64,000 nt of DNA from Anaerolineaceae bacterium (GCA_016841365.1 JAENZI010000007.1:93575-157574), one strand, 5' to 3'. Shown: positions 52,880-62,234, counted from the stretch's first letter. A program made the numbers and translations. Notes: a model not told the origin generated them from the letters alone.

Positions 52880-54532
52880 ATGCCCGATTTACAACACCGA
52901 CTGCGAACGCATGACCTGGGATTCTTGAAAATAGTGGCAGAATTTTGGGGTGTGGCGCTGAATGCCCCCGATGCGAAGTCTGCCTTGCCAAGACTATCCC
53001 GCGATATCATAGACCCTGCCCTGGTGCTTGAGGTTGTTGATGCCCTGCCCGAAAATGCCCGTCAGGCGCTTGATGCGCTGGTGGTTCAAGAGGGATGGAT
53101 GGCATGGCATCGCTTTACAAGGCAGTTCGGGCCGCTGCGTGAAGTTGGGCCAGGGAAACGCGATCGTGAAAAGCCTTATCTGGACCCTGTTTCAGCCACA
53201 GAAATGCTCTGGTATCGGGGATTGATTGGCCGGGATTTCTTGCAGCGTGATGGCGAACTGCAGGAATGTGCCTATATTCCTGATGACATTCTTGAACTGT
53301 TGCCCCCAGTTTTACCCGTCGGGCCGCCCTTGCCGGGCAGAGCCGCCTCGCCTGGTGAGACGGCTTTCGTGGTCAACGCCAGCGACCGTATTTTGAATCA
53401 CACCTGCACCCTGCTGGCGGCGCTGCGCCTGGAAGATCCACAGCGGTCACCTGCGGCCGCGTCATGGCAGCCGCCGCAGGAGGTCGTACATACTTTGTTG
53501 GGGGCGATGAAATTAATCACTTCCAGCGAACAGCCTGTAGCAGAAGATGCGCGACCTTTCTTAGAAATGCCGCGCGGGGAAGCCCTGGCGTGGTTGGTTA
53601 AAGGCTGGCGTGGATCAAGTCTGTTTAATGAATTGCGCCTGATGACCAGTATTATTTGTGAGGGTTCATGGCAAAATGAACCTGTTGACACACGCGAAAG
53701 AGTGTTGGCGTTATTAAGTGAGGTGCCCGAACACCAATGGTGGAATATTGACTCCTTTATTCAGGCGATCCATGAGCGCGAACCAGAATTTCAGCGGCCG
53801 GCAGGTGATTTTGACACTTGGTTAATTCGAGACGCGCTATCCGGGGAGTCTTTGACCGGCATCCGACACTGGGATGCCGTCGACGGTGCTTTGCTGCGAT
53901 ACTTGATCACCGCGGTTATGCATTGGCTGGGGTTGATTGACCTGGCTTTACCAGGTGAGGGTCAGCCGGCGACAGCCTTCCGATTTTCAGAAGCAGCCCC
54001 CCAGTTATTGATGGGAAAGCCGGCTGAGAACTTGATGCTGGAAGACCAGCTCATTGAAACGTTGGGGGATGGCACACTTATTGCCGGGACCCATACACCG
54101 CGCATCGCCCGCTATCAGGTAGCGAGGTTCTGCCTGTGGGTAGACGAAACACAAGAGTCATACACCTACCGGGTCACGCCGGCATCGCTAAGTGCTGCAG
54201 CGTCACAGGGGTTGAAGATCATACACCTCGAAAAATTGTTGAACAAATATGGTGCAACACCTCCGCCAAGCCTGATCCAGGCGCTGCATCGCTGGGAGCA
54301 AAAGGGCGGAGAATCCAGGATCCAGCCGGGAATCCTTCTGCGGGTTGAGGATCCTAAAATTATGTCTGCTCTGCGAGAGTCACCCGCTGGGCGATTTGTG
54401 CGCGACCCTCTGAGCCCGACATCCGCGCTGATCGATCCGCAAGCGGTTGAGAAGGTTTCGGCGGCTTTAGCCAGGTTGGGCTTTTTGTGTGACCTGGTCT
54501 TCCCGGATGAAGAACAAGAACAACTGGACTAA
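52880..54532 (+). CDS. Protein with XPB-like helicase-associated domain, no helicase core
   Basis: About 551 residues from ATG 52880; an ATG at 52862 is an alternative, and neither has a strong ribosome site. The C-terminal third (RFCLWVDETQESYTYRVTPA, then SLSAAASQGLKIIHLEKLL and ALHRWEQKGGESRIQP) resembles the Helicase_C_3 domain found next to XPB/Ssl2 helicases. No Walker A, DEAD-type box or motif VI is present. The N-terminal region is helical and unrecognised. A role in DNA or RNA handling is a guess. Confidence 0.5.
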   Translation: MPDLQHRLRTHDLGFLKIVAEFWGVALNAPDAKSALPRLSRDIIDPALVLEVVDALPENARQALDALVVQEGWMAWHRFTRQFGPLREVGPGKRDREKPYLDPVSATEMLWYRGLIGRDFLQRDGELQECAYIPDDILELLPPVLPVGPPLPGRAASPGETAFVVNASDRILNHTCTLLAALRLEDPQRSPAAASWQPPQEVVHTLLGAMKLITSSEQPVAEDARPFLEMPRGEALAWLVKGWRGSSLFNELRLMTSIICEGSWQNEPVDTRERVLALLSEVPEHQWWNIDSFIQAIHEREPEFQRPAGDFDTWLIRDALSGESLTGIRHWDAVDGALLRYLITAVMHWLGLIDLALPGEGQPATAFRFSEAAPQLLMGKPAENLMLEDQLIETLGDGTLIAGTHTPRIARYQVARFCLWVDETQESYTYRVTPASLSAAASQGLKIIHLEKLLNKYGATPPPSLIQALHRWEQKGGESRIQPGILLRVEDPKIMSALRESPAGRFVRDPLSPTSALIDPQAVEKVSAALARLGFLCDLVFPDEEQEQLD

Positions 54533-54549
54533 CCGACTATAATTAATCC

Positions 54550-55020
54550 ATGCCTGAGAAAAATCAAAATTTTGTCGATCCCTCGGATCTGAAACAAACC
54601 AGCCTGCCGTTTTTACTGAAGCTGGTATTGTGGATTCTAGTCCTGTGGACCATTTTAGGTTGGCTGCGGTTTTCTCAGGCCATCATCCAGCGCAGCCTGA
54701 TCATAGAGACGACATCTACAGGGCTGTTTTATTTTCTCTTGTCTGCCGGGTTGATGTGGGGATTGCTGGGTTTGATTGTCCTGTGGGGATGGATCAAACG
54801 ATCTATGTGGACACCTGCCCTGTTATGGTTTGCCGGGTTCTTCTACCCGCTGTTCTATTGGATTGAACGGGTATTGTTGTGGAAAGATGTCGAGTCACAA
54901 CGCAACTGGCCATTTATGCTGGTACTGACTCTGATGTGGTTAGTGCTGGTCTTCATAGCCATGCGTTCCGAAAAAACAAAGCGCTATTTTGCTGTCAAGC
55001 AAGATGAGGATAGGAATTGA
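54550..55020 (+). CDS. Hypothetical membrane protein with four helices
   Basis: 156 residues, not recognised. Four hydrophobic segments lie at about 19-41, 57-81, 86-108 and 120-138; the ends are polar and the tail is basic/acidic mixed. It starts 17 bases after the preceding gene and ends one base before the CYTH gene, so it is probably co-transcribed with both. Confidence 0.65.
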   Translation: MPEKNQNFVDPSDLKQTSLPFLLKLVLWILVLWTILGWLRFSQAIIQRSLIIETTSTGLFYFLLSAGLMWGLLGLIVLWGWIKRSMWTPALLWFAGFFYPLFYWIERVLLWKDVESQRNWPFMLVLTLMWLVLVFIAMRSEKTKRYFAVKQDEDRN

Positions 55021-55021
55021 T

Positions 55022-55630
55022 ATGACATATGAAGAAAGAGAAATAAAGCTCTATGTGCGGGATCTTGAGGCGCTGGCAAGCCGGGTGGAAATATGCGGCG
55101 CTGACCTTGTGCGTGAGCGGGTGTTTGAACGCAACATCCGTTTAGATACGGCTGACCACAGGCTGCAAAATGAGGGGCGTTTGCTCCGTTTGCGGAAGGA
55201 TGATCGTGCTGCTGTAACGTATAAAGCAGATGCCCATATGGAAGGCGGAATTGTTTCAAGAACTGAAATTGAGTTGAATGTCGATAATTTTGAGGTTGCC
55301 CAAAAATTATTCGAAGCGCTGGGTTATCGCAAGACGGTCGTTTACGAAAAATACCGGAGAGTTTATAAACTGGGCGATGTACTGGTCATGCTGGATGAGC
55401 TGCCATTCGGAGATTTTGTTGAAATTGAGGCGCCAAACAATATTTTAATCGATGGGATGGCACAAATGCTGGGTTTAAATGTCGAGTACGGGATCAGGAC
55501 GAATTATTTGGGATTGTTTGAGATGCTAAAACTCAAGCAGACCCTCAAATTTGAAGATCTGACATTCGAAAATTTTCAGAACCTGGCAATCACTCCTGCG
55601 GATTTGGGTGTCGAGCCAGCGGACGCATAG
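55022..55630 (+). CDS. CYTH domain protein (class IV adenylate cyclase/thiamine triphosphatase fold)
   Basis: 202 residues from ATG 55022 (AGGA before it). The ExExK motif opens the domain (EEREIKLYV), then the RLLRLRKDDRAAVTYKA and SRTEIELNV strands and DELPFGDFVEIEAP line the tunnel with Arg/Lys/Glu pairs. CYTH enzymes act on triphosphates: cAMP synthesis, thiamine triphosphate or inorganic triphosphate. Which of these applies cannot be told. A NUDIX gene follows. Confidence 0.87.
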   Translation: MTYEEREIKLYVRDLEALASRVEICGADLVRERVFERNIRLDTADHRLQNEGRLLRLRKDDRAAVTYKADAHMEGGIVSRTEIELNVDNFEVAQKLFEALGYRKTVVYEKYRRVYKLGDVLVMLDELPFGDFVEIEAPNNILIDGMAQMLGLNVEYGIRTNYLGLFEMLKLKQTLKFEDLTFENFQNLAITPADLGVEPADA

Positions 55631-55660
55631 CTGCACTTAGAAGTATTGGAGAACAAGCCG

Positions 55661-56197
55661 ATGGAAACCTGGAAGACAATCGCCCGTGAGTTAAAACTGG
55701 ATATGTCGCCCTTCTTGAGAGTTGAATCCCACACGATTAAACTGCCTGATGGTCAGACCCTCGAAGGGTGGCCATGGTTGATTTCACCCGATTTTGTGAA
55801 TATTGCTGCGATCACCCAGGACGGCAAATATCTTTGCTTCAGGCAGACCAAGTATGGCGTGCAAAACACCACATTAGCCCCCGCCGGTGGCTATATTGAG
55901 CCAGACGAGGACCCATTGGCAGCAGCAAAACGTGAACTTCTGGAAGAAACCGGGTATGAAGCCCCACATTGGGAAAATTTAGGCAAATACAGGGTGGATG
56001 GTAACCGCGGCAACGGAACGGCTCATTTTTTCCTCGCCAGGGATGCACATAAAGTGTGCGAGATTGATGCGGATGATCTTGAGGAACAAATTTTGTTGAC
56101 GCTATCTCGGGCTGAGGTGGAAGCAGCGGTAGCCAGGGGTGCATTTAAAGTGCTGCCCTGGCAGACGGTTATGGCGTTAGCCTTGCTGCGCTGGTAA
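55661..56197 (+). CDS. NUDIX hydrolase
   Basis: 178 residues from ATG 55661 (GGAG nine bases before). The NUDIX box reads GGYIEPDEDPLAAAKRELLE-ETGY (split here), with the needed Glu residues. It resembles ADP-ribose pyrophosphatases, which clear nucleoside diphosphate derivatives. It follows the CYTH gene by 30 bases; a shared nucleotide-cleaning role is plausible. Confidence 0.88.
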   Translation: METWKTIARELKLDMSPFLRVESHTIKLPDGQTLEGWPWLISPDFVNIAAITQDGKYLCFRQTKYGVQNTTLAPAGGYIEPDEDPLAAAKRELLEETGYEAPHWENLGKYRVDGNRGNGTAHFFLARDAHKVCEIDADDLEEQILLTLSRAEVEAAVARGAFKVLPWQTVMALALLRW

Positions 56198-56245
56198 ATG
56201 GGGATAATTTATTAATTAGCTTAGACAAAACCACAAACGAATAAT

Positions 56246-57415
56246 TTATGGGGCGCCGGGGCCGTAGAGGTCCGGGTCGGTTGGCGTTCTGCCGCTTGGG
56301 TCGTGGACCCAGACGGTGTCGCCCTCGTTTGCCCAGTCAAATAACCATTTTGCATCTCCCGGGGAAAGGTTGACACAACCGTGGGACTGGGGATAACCGA
56401 AGAACGTCCGCCAATAAGCGGTGTGCATCGCACGTGCCTGGTCAAAATACATCGTCCATGGCACATCCTGCAGGTAATAAAAGTCAGAACGGTCCGCTTC
56501 GAATGCGCCTTGCATCGTTTCTAAGGTTTTTTTTTCATAGATCTGAAAAACGCCCGGGCGGGTATAGAAGTTTTCGACACCGCTGGCAATCAGGGTTGCA
56601 AACAGCAGACGGCCGTCTTCATAGACTGAGAGGGTCTGCTGCAGCAGGTTGATTTCAATCCAACGGCGAGCGTTAACGCCATCCGGTGGTGTTGTATTGA
56701 CAGAAATCACGCGTGCCTTCAGGCTGTTGACCCATTCGTTCATCCCGATCTGGTACCAGGTCACCCCGTCGGCTTCGGTGGTGTTATACACCTGGATCAC
56801 ATCCTCACGGACGTAATCATAGCCTGTTAAGGCAGCGCTGAAGGATGGGGATTCGTAGCTTGAGGTCTGGTCTACGATCCAACCGTAATCATTGCGAGGA
56901 TTTTTGAAAAATTGCAGCCCCTGAAAATTGGTGTAGGCAGCCGGTGCAGCACGCATCCAGCCGCCAGTAGCCAATTGAAGGTAGGGATTTCCATTGTGAT
57001 CTTGCCGGCTGACATAGCTAATGAAGCGCAAAGACCCTGCGTCAATTTGACCGACAGGATTTGTCCCGGCTACAGCATCTTCAAAGGTAGCATAAATGGG
57101 GGCAGGTTGTTCTTCTGGCAGGTTGATCTTGGCCACATATACCGGCATCACGCCCAACTCTGCGGGTGGTTTTGCTGCTGGCAGGTCTCGCTGAGGGTAA
57201 GGTATGCCCGCGGCACGCAGTTCTGTCACTGTTTGTGCAGGGCCAACCATCAGGCAGTTATCGTTTTTGGTCATGCCTGGCAGGCATAAAGGCAGATCAA
57301 AATAGCCGCCACCACCTTGCGCATCCCCCAACTCGCTGATGCCCTGTGCTGATGCAGGTTTAGCAAAGGGGCTCAGCATTGTGACTAAGATGACAACCCA
57401 TAAAAACTTTTTCAT
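56246..57415 (-). CDS. L,D-transpeptidase (YkuD) exported protein
   Basis: 389 residues from ATG 57415 (GAGG upstream; a longer frame to 57463 lacks a signal peptide start). A signal peptide (MKKFLWVVILVTMLSPFAKP) precedes a 200-residue region with SH3-like repeats (VPVYVAKINL type), and the C-terminal YkuD domain holds His331 and the HGCVNL motif with Cys347. L,D-transpeptidases make 3-3 crosslinks in peptidoglycan or anchor proteins to it. Confidence 0.9.
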   Translation of the reverse strand: MKKFLWVVILVTMLSPFAKPASAQGISELGDAQGGGGYFDLPLCLPGMTKNDNCLMVGPAQTVTELRAAGIPYPQRDLPAAKPPAELGVMPVYVAKINLPEEQPAPIYATFEDAVAGTNPVGQIDAGSLRFISYVSRQDHNGNPYLQLATGGWMRAAPAAYTNFQGLQFFKNPRNDYGWIVDQTSSYESPSFSAALTGYDYVREDVIQVYNTTEADGVTWYQIGMNEWVNSLKARVISVNTTPPDGVNARRWIEINLLQQTLSVYEDGRLLFATLIASGVENFYTRPGVFQIYEKKTLETMQGAFEADRSDFYYLQDVPWTMYFDQARAMHTAYWRTFFGYPQSHGCVNLSPGDAKWLFDWANEGDTVWVHDPSGRTPTDPDLYGPGAP

Positions 57416-57595
57416 GCAACCTCTTTTGTAGATAATCGAGTCTATTATACCGAAATCTGACAAAAACTGTATTATTTGGCACTGGGAACCAATGCGTTTT
57501 AAGGGTGGTGACCTGGCCCTAACAGCCGTTTGTGCATTTTCTCAGCGTTAACTAAAATGAATTAGTGTAAAGACAATGAAGTAGGTCGAAGAGTT

Positions 57596-57735
57596 TTGAT
57601 TTTATCGATTAATTGTATATAATATGAATATCAAATGAATGCTAATGAAGCTCAACAAGCGTTGAGCGGAATATTCTGCAAGGTAATTAACTACCTGAAA
57701 TGCCGTCCAGTGTGCATGCTGGACGGCATCCTTTT
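57596..57735 (+). ncRNA. Candidate small RNA with its own promoter and terminator
   Basis: TTGATT (57596-57601), 16 bases, perfect TATAAT (57618-57623). The predicted RNA from about 57630 has three hairpins: GCTCAAC / GTTGAGC with an AAGC loop (57650-57667), AGGTA / TACCT (57681-57696), and ATGCCGTCCAG / CTGGACGGCAT (57700-57729) followed by CCTTTT, a terminator. Length about 105-110 nt. No protein frame is convincing here and no known RNA family was recognised. It fills most of the 57416-57758 gap; the remaining left part holds nothing clear. Confidence 0.5.
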
Positions 57736-57758
57736 ACCTGTATGATCGAGGTGGTACT

Positions 57759-58550
57759 TTATACCAGCAGTTGTCCTTCAAAGATCAACTTTGCCGCACC
57801 GGTGATAAACACACGTTCTCTCTGGAGCATTACTTCGAGGATGCCACCGCGCTGTGATGCCTGGAAAGCCTTTAGAGCAGACTTGCCTAACTTATCTGCC
57901 CAATAGGGCGTCAGCAGGCAGTGGGCGGACCCGGTCACCGGGTCTTCATTGATGCCCAGTTGGGGCGCAAAGAACCGGGAGATGAAATCAAATTGCGGGT
58001 CAGCGCTTGGGGCGGTGATCATCACTTCAGGCATGGGCAGGCTGGCAAGCGCAGCAAAATCCGGTGCTGCATCAACCACCTGCTCCGGGTCTTCCGCCTC
58101 AAACAGGTAGTAATCGCCTGAAGAGACAGCAGCCACAGGTTCAAACCCAAGTATTCCCTCAATTTCAGGGGCAATTTTAAGCGGCCTATAGTGCATCACC
58201 GGGAAGTCAAGTTCAACTTTGCCATCCTTCCAACGCGCCCTGAGCTGTCCGCTGCGCGTGTTGAACGTGATCGGGGATTGGCGTAAAGCGGGTTGTTGTG
58301 TAAATATCACATAGGCACTTGCCAGTGTGGCATGTCCGCACAGATTCACTTCGGTGGTCGGCGTAAACCAACGCAGCCGCCATGCCGTACCCTCCGGCAG
58401 CAAAAAAGCTGTCTCCGAAAGATTCATTTCTGCCGCCAGCGACTGCATCCATGTTTCGGATTCTGGTGCTTCCAGCAGACACACGGCTGCCGGGTTGCCT
58501 TTGAAGGGTTCTTCTGTGAACGCATCTACCTGATATAACTGATGTGGCAT
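57759..58550 (-). CDS. PhzF family isomerase/epimerase
   Basis: 263 residues from ATG 58550 (AGGAG six bases upstream). PhzF-fold marks: QVDAFTEEPFKGNPAAVCLL at the start, LSETAFLLP with the general-acid Glu, CGHATLASAYV and the late NEDPVTGSAHCLL. Outside phenazine producers these are dispersed isomerases of unknown substrate. The ATG is close to the divergent esterase gene. Confidence 0.9.
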   Translation of the reverse strand: MPHQLYQVDAFTEEPFKGNPAAVCLLEAPESETWMQSLAAEMNLSETAFLLPEGTAWRLRWFTPTTEVNLCGHATLASAYVIFTQQPALRQSPITFNTRSGQLRARWKDGKVELDFPVMHYRPLKIAPEIEGILGFEPVAAVSSGDYYLFEAEDPEQVVDAAPDFAALASLPMPEVMITAPSADPQFDFISRFFAPQLGINEDPVTGSAHCLLTPYWADKLGKSALKAFQASQRGGILEVMLQRERVFITGAAKLIFEGQLLV

Positions 58551-58700
58551 ACGCAACTCCTTTTATGCGTAAGTATACACCGCCGTTTTCATCATGAGAT
58601 AACAATCGAAATTGCAGAACATGGAGGAAACCATCTCTGGACGTATTTAATTGGAGTGATATATAATTTTGTGTGGTTTAAAATATTGAAAAAAGGTGGC

Positions 58701-59537
58701 ATGATGAGAATAAATTTGACCCAATACGAAAATCTTAATCACAAGGATTTGCTACCCCGGGATGTATGGGTTTGGACCCCGCCGCAATATGAGCAGGACA
58801 GCAATGCACGTTTCCCTGTGAATTATATGCATGATGCGCAAAACCTTTTTTACCCCGAGAAGTCCTACACCCATGTTACCTGGGGTGTGGCAGAGGCAAT
58901 CAGCCGTTTGAGCCATTGGGGGTTCATTCAACCGGCAATCGTGGTGGGGATCGATAACACACCCAACCGTGTGGGCGATTATTTACCCTCCCGTCCGTTT
59001 GAAACACCGGAGGGCAAAGCCTTTATTGCCCAACTCGAAGCTGAAGCACAGGACGAACTGGAGAAGTTTGATTACGTTGCCGACCGTTACCTTGAATTGA
59101 TTTTTGCTGAAATCAAACCTCGTGTTGATGCGGACTTCCGAACCCTGGCAGAAACCGAAAACACCTTTGTAATGGGCTCCAGCATGGGCGGCTTGATCTC
59201 GCTGTATGCCTTGGTGGAATATCCACAGGTTTTCGGCGGGGCAGGCTGTTTCTCGCCCCACTGGCCCATTTTGGGACCCTTGACCGTGCCATATCTACAG
59301 AAAAATCTGCCTGAGGCTGGCCAGCACAAGGTCTATTTTGACTACGGAACGGCAGGGTTAGATGCTGAATATGCGCCATTTCAGGATGCGGTGGATCAGG
59401 TCATGCAACAAAAAGGTTATCGGTTCGGTGAAGATTGGTTGACACGGGTTGCGCCCGGTGCTGACCACCACGAACGCGCCTGGCGCAATCGGATGCATAT
59501 AGCATTACGTTTCTTCCTTGGGAAAAAAGATAATTAG
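58701..59537 (+). CDS. Putative esterase (alpha/beta hydrolase, enterochelin-esterase-like)
   Basis: 278 residues from ATG 58701 (AGGTGG upstream; ATG 58704 is possible too). The catalytic Ser is in VMGSSMGGLISLYAL; a His follows in GADHHERAWRNR near the end, with an Asp in the DYGTAGLDAEYA region. The start VWVWTPPQYEQ and YMHDAQNLF fit the Fes/esterase D-type fold that hydrolyses small esters. It is cytoplasmic by sequence (no signal peptide). Confidence 0.85.
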   Translation: MMRINLTQYENLNHKDLLPRDVWVWTPPQYEQDSNARFPVNYMHDAQNLFYPEKSYTHVTWGVAEAISRLSHWGFIQPAIVVGIDNTPNRVGDYLPSRPFETPEGKAFIAQLEAEAQDELEKFDYVADRYLELIFAEIKPRVDADFRTLAETENTFVMGSSMGGLISLYALVEYPQVFGGAGCFSPHWPILGPLTVPYLQKNLPEAGQHKVYFDYGTAGLDAEYAPFQDAVDQVMQQKGYRFGEDWLTRVAPGADHHERAWRNRMHIALRFFLGKKDN

Positions 59538-59555
59538 ATACTTAAAGCATTAACT

Positions 59556-59593
59556 AAAAATCCCGGAGGTGTTGTTATCAAAACCTCCGGGAT
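59556..59593. terminator. Bidirectional terminator
   Basis: An 11-base stem ATCCCGGAGGT / ACCTCCGGGAT between convergent genes; ATTTTTAG follows on the minus strand. Confidence 0.8.
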
Positions 59594-59610
59594 GATGTTT
59601 ATGATATGGC

Positions 59611-60708
59611 TCAATATCTAAGAACCGCCGCAATGCCGCCAGCCTCGTCAAGCTGGTCATTTTCCGAGATGACCTTGACCTCAGCATTATGACGCAGCGC
59701 GCCTTGCACCGCCATTTCAACCGCAGCATCGATCCGCTCAAATTCACCGCTGCAGAAGGGGCAGGTTTCAAGTGACTGGGTGGTCAGGTAGCCACAGCCT
59801 GTGCAGCGATACCCCTCATGCTCGAAATCTTGCAGCACAAGCAGCGTTTTAACGCGGCCTTCATGGATCGCGTTCAGGGTATCGATCAGTCCGATTACCC
59901 CGTTGCTGCCTTTGGCTGCCAGGGTGAAGGCTTGCTCGACCAGGGCTTTATTGACCTTTTTCTGGGCGGCTAATGCTTCCTGCGTGGCTTGCTGCAGAAC
60001 GTCGGTGTGGTTGGCGGTCATGCTCATCGGGTAGGCTCCCACAACCAGTGATTGGTATGATTTAGGCAGCTCATCCCTGAAGCGGGCAATGTTATCATCT
60101 GTCCCCCCGATCATGATCCTGCGGATGTGATGCTTGTCAAAGAATTTTGTCGCCGATTCAATCACCTCTTTGATATTTTGATCAATGGTGTTTTCGACAT
60201 TCCCGCTGGCATTATCGCCGCCCATGCGTCCGTGCATGGCATTGCCGCCGCCGCGTTTGGTTTGTTTGACCTCGTCACCGGTAACGGCGTCAATTTCTCC
60301 CAGTTCGCCAAAATTGAATGAAAAGAGACGGGCACCCTCCTTGTCAACCAATACGACGCCCCAGCCTGTAAAAGTATTGATCAGACGAACCAGGGGTCGA
60401 ATGATGGGTTTATCATCCACAGAGACCATGTCAGGCACAGATAAGTTGAACTGATAATTCTGAAAGAAATCCCCACTTTGATCGCTAAAGATGACCACAC
60501 CCTTGGCCGACCAGTCGTATTCAAGGTTGATGAAATCTTCGACAGCCTTTACATCTTCTGGCAGGTCAACCGTTTTCAATAAGTTCCTCAACCGGAGCTT
60601 GGCTGCCTCGGTATTCAGTTGCGTGGGGTCTGTGTTTAAATACACGCTCAACACCTGGTTCTCTGTTGAATAATCCAAAAGGGACTGCAGGTCTTTTTCG
60701 GAAAACAT
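59611..60708 (-). CDS. Bacterial eRF1-like protein (baeRF family) with altered GGQ loop
   Basis: 365 residues. The layout follows eukaryotic/archaeal release factor 1: an N-terminal domain, a central domain, and a C-terminal one with a zinc ribbon (Cys302, Cys305, Cys316, Cys319) ending GGIAAVLRY. At the position of the peptidyl-tRNA-cleaving GGQ loop the sequence reads KRGGGNAMHGRM (151-162): GGG in place of GGQ, with the flanking basic pattern kept. baeRF/VLRF1 relatives are thought to rescue stalled ribosomes or free tRNA from broken nascent chains. Whether this variant cleaves is unclear. Confidence 0.72.
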   Translation of the reverse strand: MFSEKDLQSLLDYSTENQVLSVYLNTDPTQLNTEAAKLRLRNLLKTVDLPEDVKAVEDFINLEYDWSAKGVVIFSDQSGDFFQNYQFNLSVPDMVSVDDKPIIRPLVRLINTFTGWGVVLVDKEGARLFSFNFGELGEIDAVTGDEVKQTKRGGGNAMHGRMGGDNASGNVENTIDQNIKEVIESATKFFDKHHIRRIMIGGTDDNIARFRDELPKSYQSLVVGAYPMSMTANHTDVLQQATQEALAAQKKVNKALVEQAFTLAAKGSNGVIGLIDTLNAIHEGRVKTLLVLQDFEHEGYRCTGCGYLTTQSLETCPFCSGEFERIDAAVEMAVQGALRHNAEVKVISENDQLDEAGGIAAVLRY

Positions 60709-60828
60709 CGGTTGCCTCCATTTTAAATTGTGAATTTTATTGGTGAAAACTCGATCCAGAAGATCAAGCTTATGATTAATTTTATCCTAAAGCGTGTTTA
60801 AATTCAAAAAATGAATAGGCGTAAATAA

Positions 60829-60861
60829 TAAAAAACCGCTGCAGGTTTGCTCCTGCAGCGG
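60829..60861 (-). terminator. Terminator of htrA
   Basis: A 10-base stem CCGCTGCAGG / CCTGCAGCGG with a T-run on the minus strand, ten bases from the htrA stop. Confidence 0.88.
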
Positions 60862-60870
60862 CATAAGTGT

Positions 60871-62097
60871 TTATTGACCATTATTTGGGCGTTGACCCAA
60901 TGTGACGGTCAACTGCATTTCCTGGTTGTTTCGCAGCACGGTCACGTTCATATCGTCACCGGGTTGTTTGTTCAGCATCATATAACTTAATAACTCGCTG
61001 AACTCCAGGATCGGTCTGCCATCAACGCCGATGATCAAGTCGCCACCGGCAAATAAGCCCTGAACCTGAGTCAATTCATCGCCTGCTTGGATCCCGGCGA
61101 GATCTGCAGGGCCGCCCGGCACGATTTCTGTGACGTATGCGCCTGTCGCCTGTGAAATTCCTAAGAACTCTGCCTGGGTTAAGGTCAGCGTTGAGAGCGC
61201 TGAAAGCCCAAGGTAGGGGTAGTTATAGGCTTGCCCAGCTTTGAGCGCAGGTAACACTGTTTTCAGGATGTTGCTCGAAACAGCAAAGCCAATGCCTGTA
61301 TTGCTTGTTCCTGATAAGGAAATGCCGCCTGTTTGGATCGCGCGGTTAATGCCGATCACCTCGCCGTTCAGGTTGAGCAAAGGTCCGCCCGAATTGCCAG
61401 GGTTGATGGTGGCATCGGTTTGGATCAGGTCACCGGCTTCGAAGAACCGACCTGCTTCCGTTTGGCGGATGGATTCGAGCGTGCGCCCACGGGCTGAAAC
61501 AATGCCGGTGGTCATGGTGCCCGAGAGACCGAAGGGGTTGCCAATGGCAATCACAGTTTGACCGACCCGCAACTGGTTGGAATCACCGAGTGTGAGCGGA
61601 GATAATTCGGATGGATCGACATCGACCTTGATGACTGCCAGGTCAGAATCCAGATCCTCGCCGATCACATCGCCATAAACTTTCAGACCGCTGGTGAAGT
61701 GAACCTCAACTTCTTCAGCGCCGTCGACTACATGATAGTTCGTGATGATATGTCCCTCTTTATCGACCACGAACCCGGAACCAATGCCTGCACCAACTTG
61801 AGAATAGACCTGAATTGAGACCACGCCAGGGCTGACCCGGTTGTAGAGCTCTACCAGGGCATCTTGCAGCAGAACTTCATCTGGAATAACAAATGAAGGA
61901 GCGGAGGGTTCTTCGCGGTTCTCTTCATTAGTGGTGAGAGGTTCTTCTCTCGGCGCTTCAACAACGACCGTCGCCTCTTGTTGAGTGCTGGGATTATCGG
62001 ATGTGATCGGAAGGCTGATACTGGGTAAAGAACATGCCAGCATAGCCAAAATTAAAACACTGATTGCTAAACCTAATTTCACTTTTCTGCTTTTCAT
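60871..62097 (-). CDS. HtrA/DegP-type serine protease lipoprotein with PDZ domain
   Basis: 408 residues. Lipobox LAMLAC (Cys22), a Pro/Glu-rich linker, then a trypsin-like domain with His122 (NYHVVDG), Asp152 (DSDLAVI) and Ser236 (GNSGGPLL). The PDZ domain occupies the last 100 residues (GAYVTEIVPGGPADLAGIQA). It handles misfolded extracytoplasmic proteins. The promoter just upstream shares a half-site with the Rrf2 operator. Confidence 0.93.
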   Translation of the reverse strand: MKSRKVKLGLAISVLILAMLACSLPSISLPITSDNPSTQQEATVVVEAPREEPLTTNEENREEPSAPSFVIPDEVLLQDALVELYNRVSPGVVSIQVYSQVGAGIGSGFVVDKEGHIITNYHVVDGAEEVEVHFTSGLKVYGDVIGEDLDSDLAVIKVDVDPSELSPLTLGDSNQLRVGQTVIAIGNPFGLSGTMTTGIVSARGRTLESIRQTEAGRFFEAGDLIQTDATINPGNSGGPLLNLNGEVIGINRAIQTGGISLSGTSNTGIGFAVSSNILKTVLPALKAGQAYNYPYLGLSALSTLTLTQAEFLGISQATGAYVTEIVPGGPADLAGIQAGDELTQVQGLFAGGDLIIGVDGRPILEFSELLSYMMLNKQPGDDMNVTVLRNNQEMQLTVTLGQRPNNGQ

Positions 62098-62204
62098 AGT
62101 ACTTTTCCTTTCAGTGTAATCTTAACGAATAATCGTAAGACAACTGTTAACATCATATCAAAAATGCATTTATTCCTTCAGAACTTGTAGATCATTCATC
62201 AGAT

Positions 62205-62234
62205 AATATACAGCCTACCTGATTATGGGGTCAA
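62205..62234 (-). promoter_or_regulatory. htrA promoter
   Basis: Minus strand TTGACC (62229-62234), 18 bases, TATATT (62205-62210). The spacer holds ATCAGGTAGG, the complement of CTACCTGAT (62214-62222), which matches one arm of the Rrf2 dyad at 49209-49223. Confidence 0.5.
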
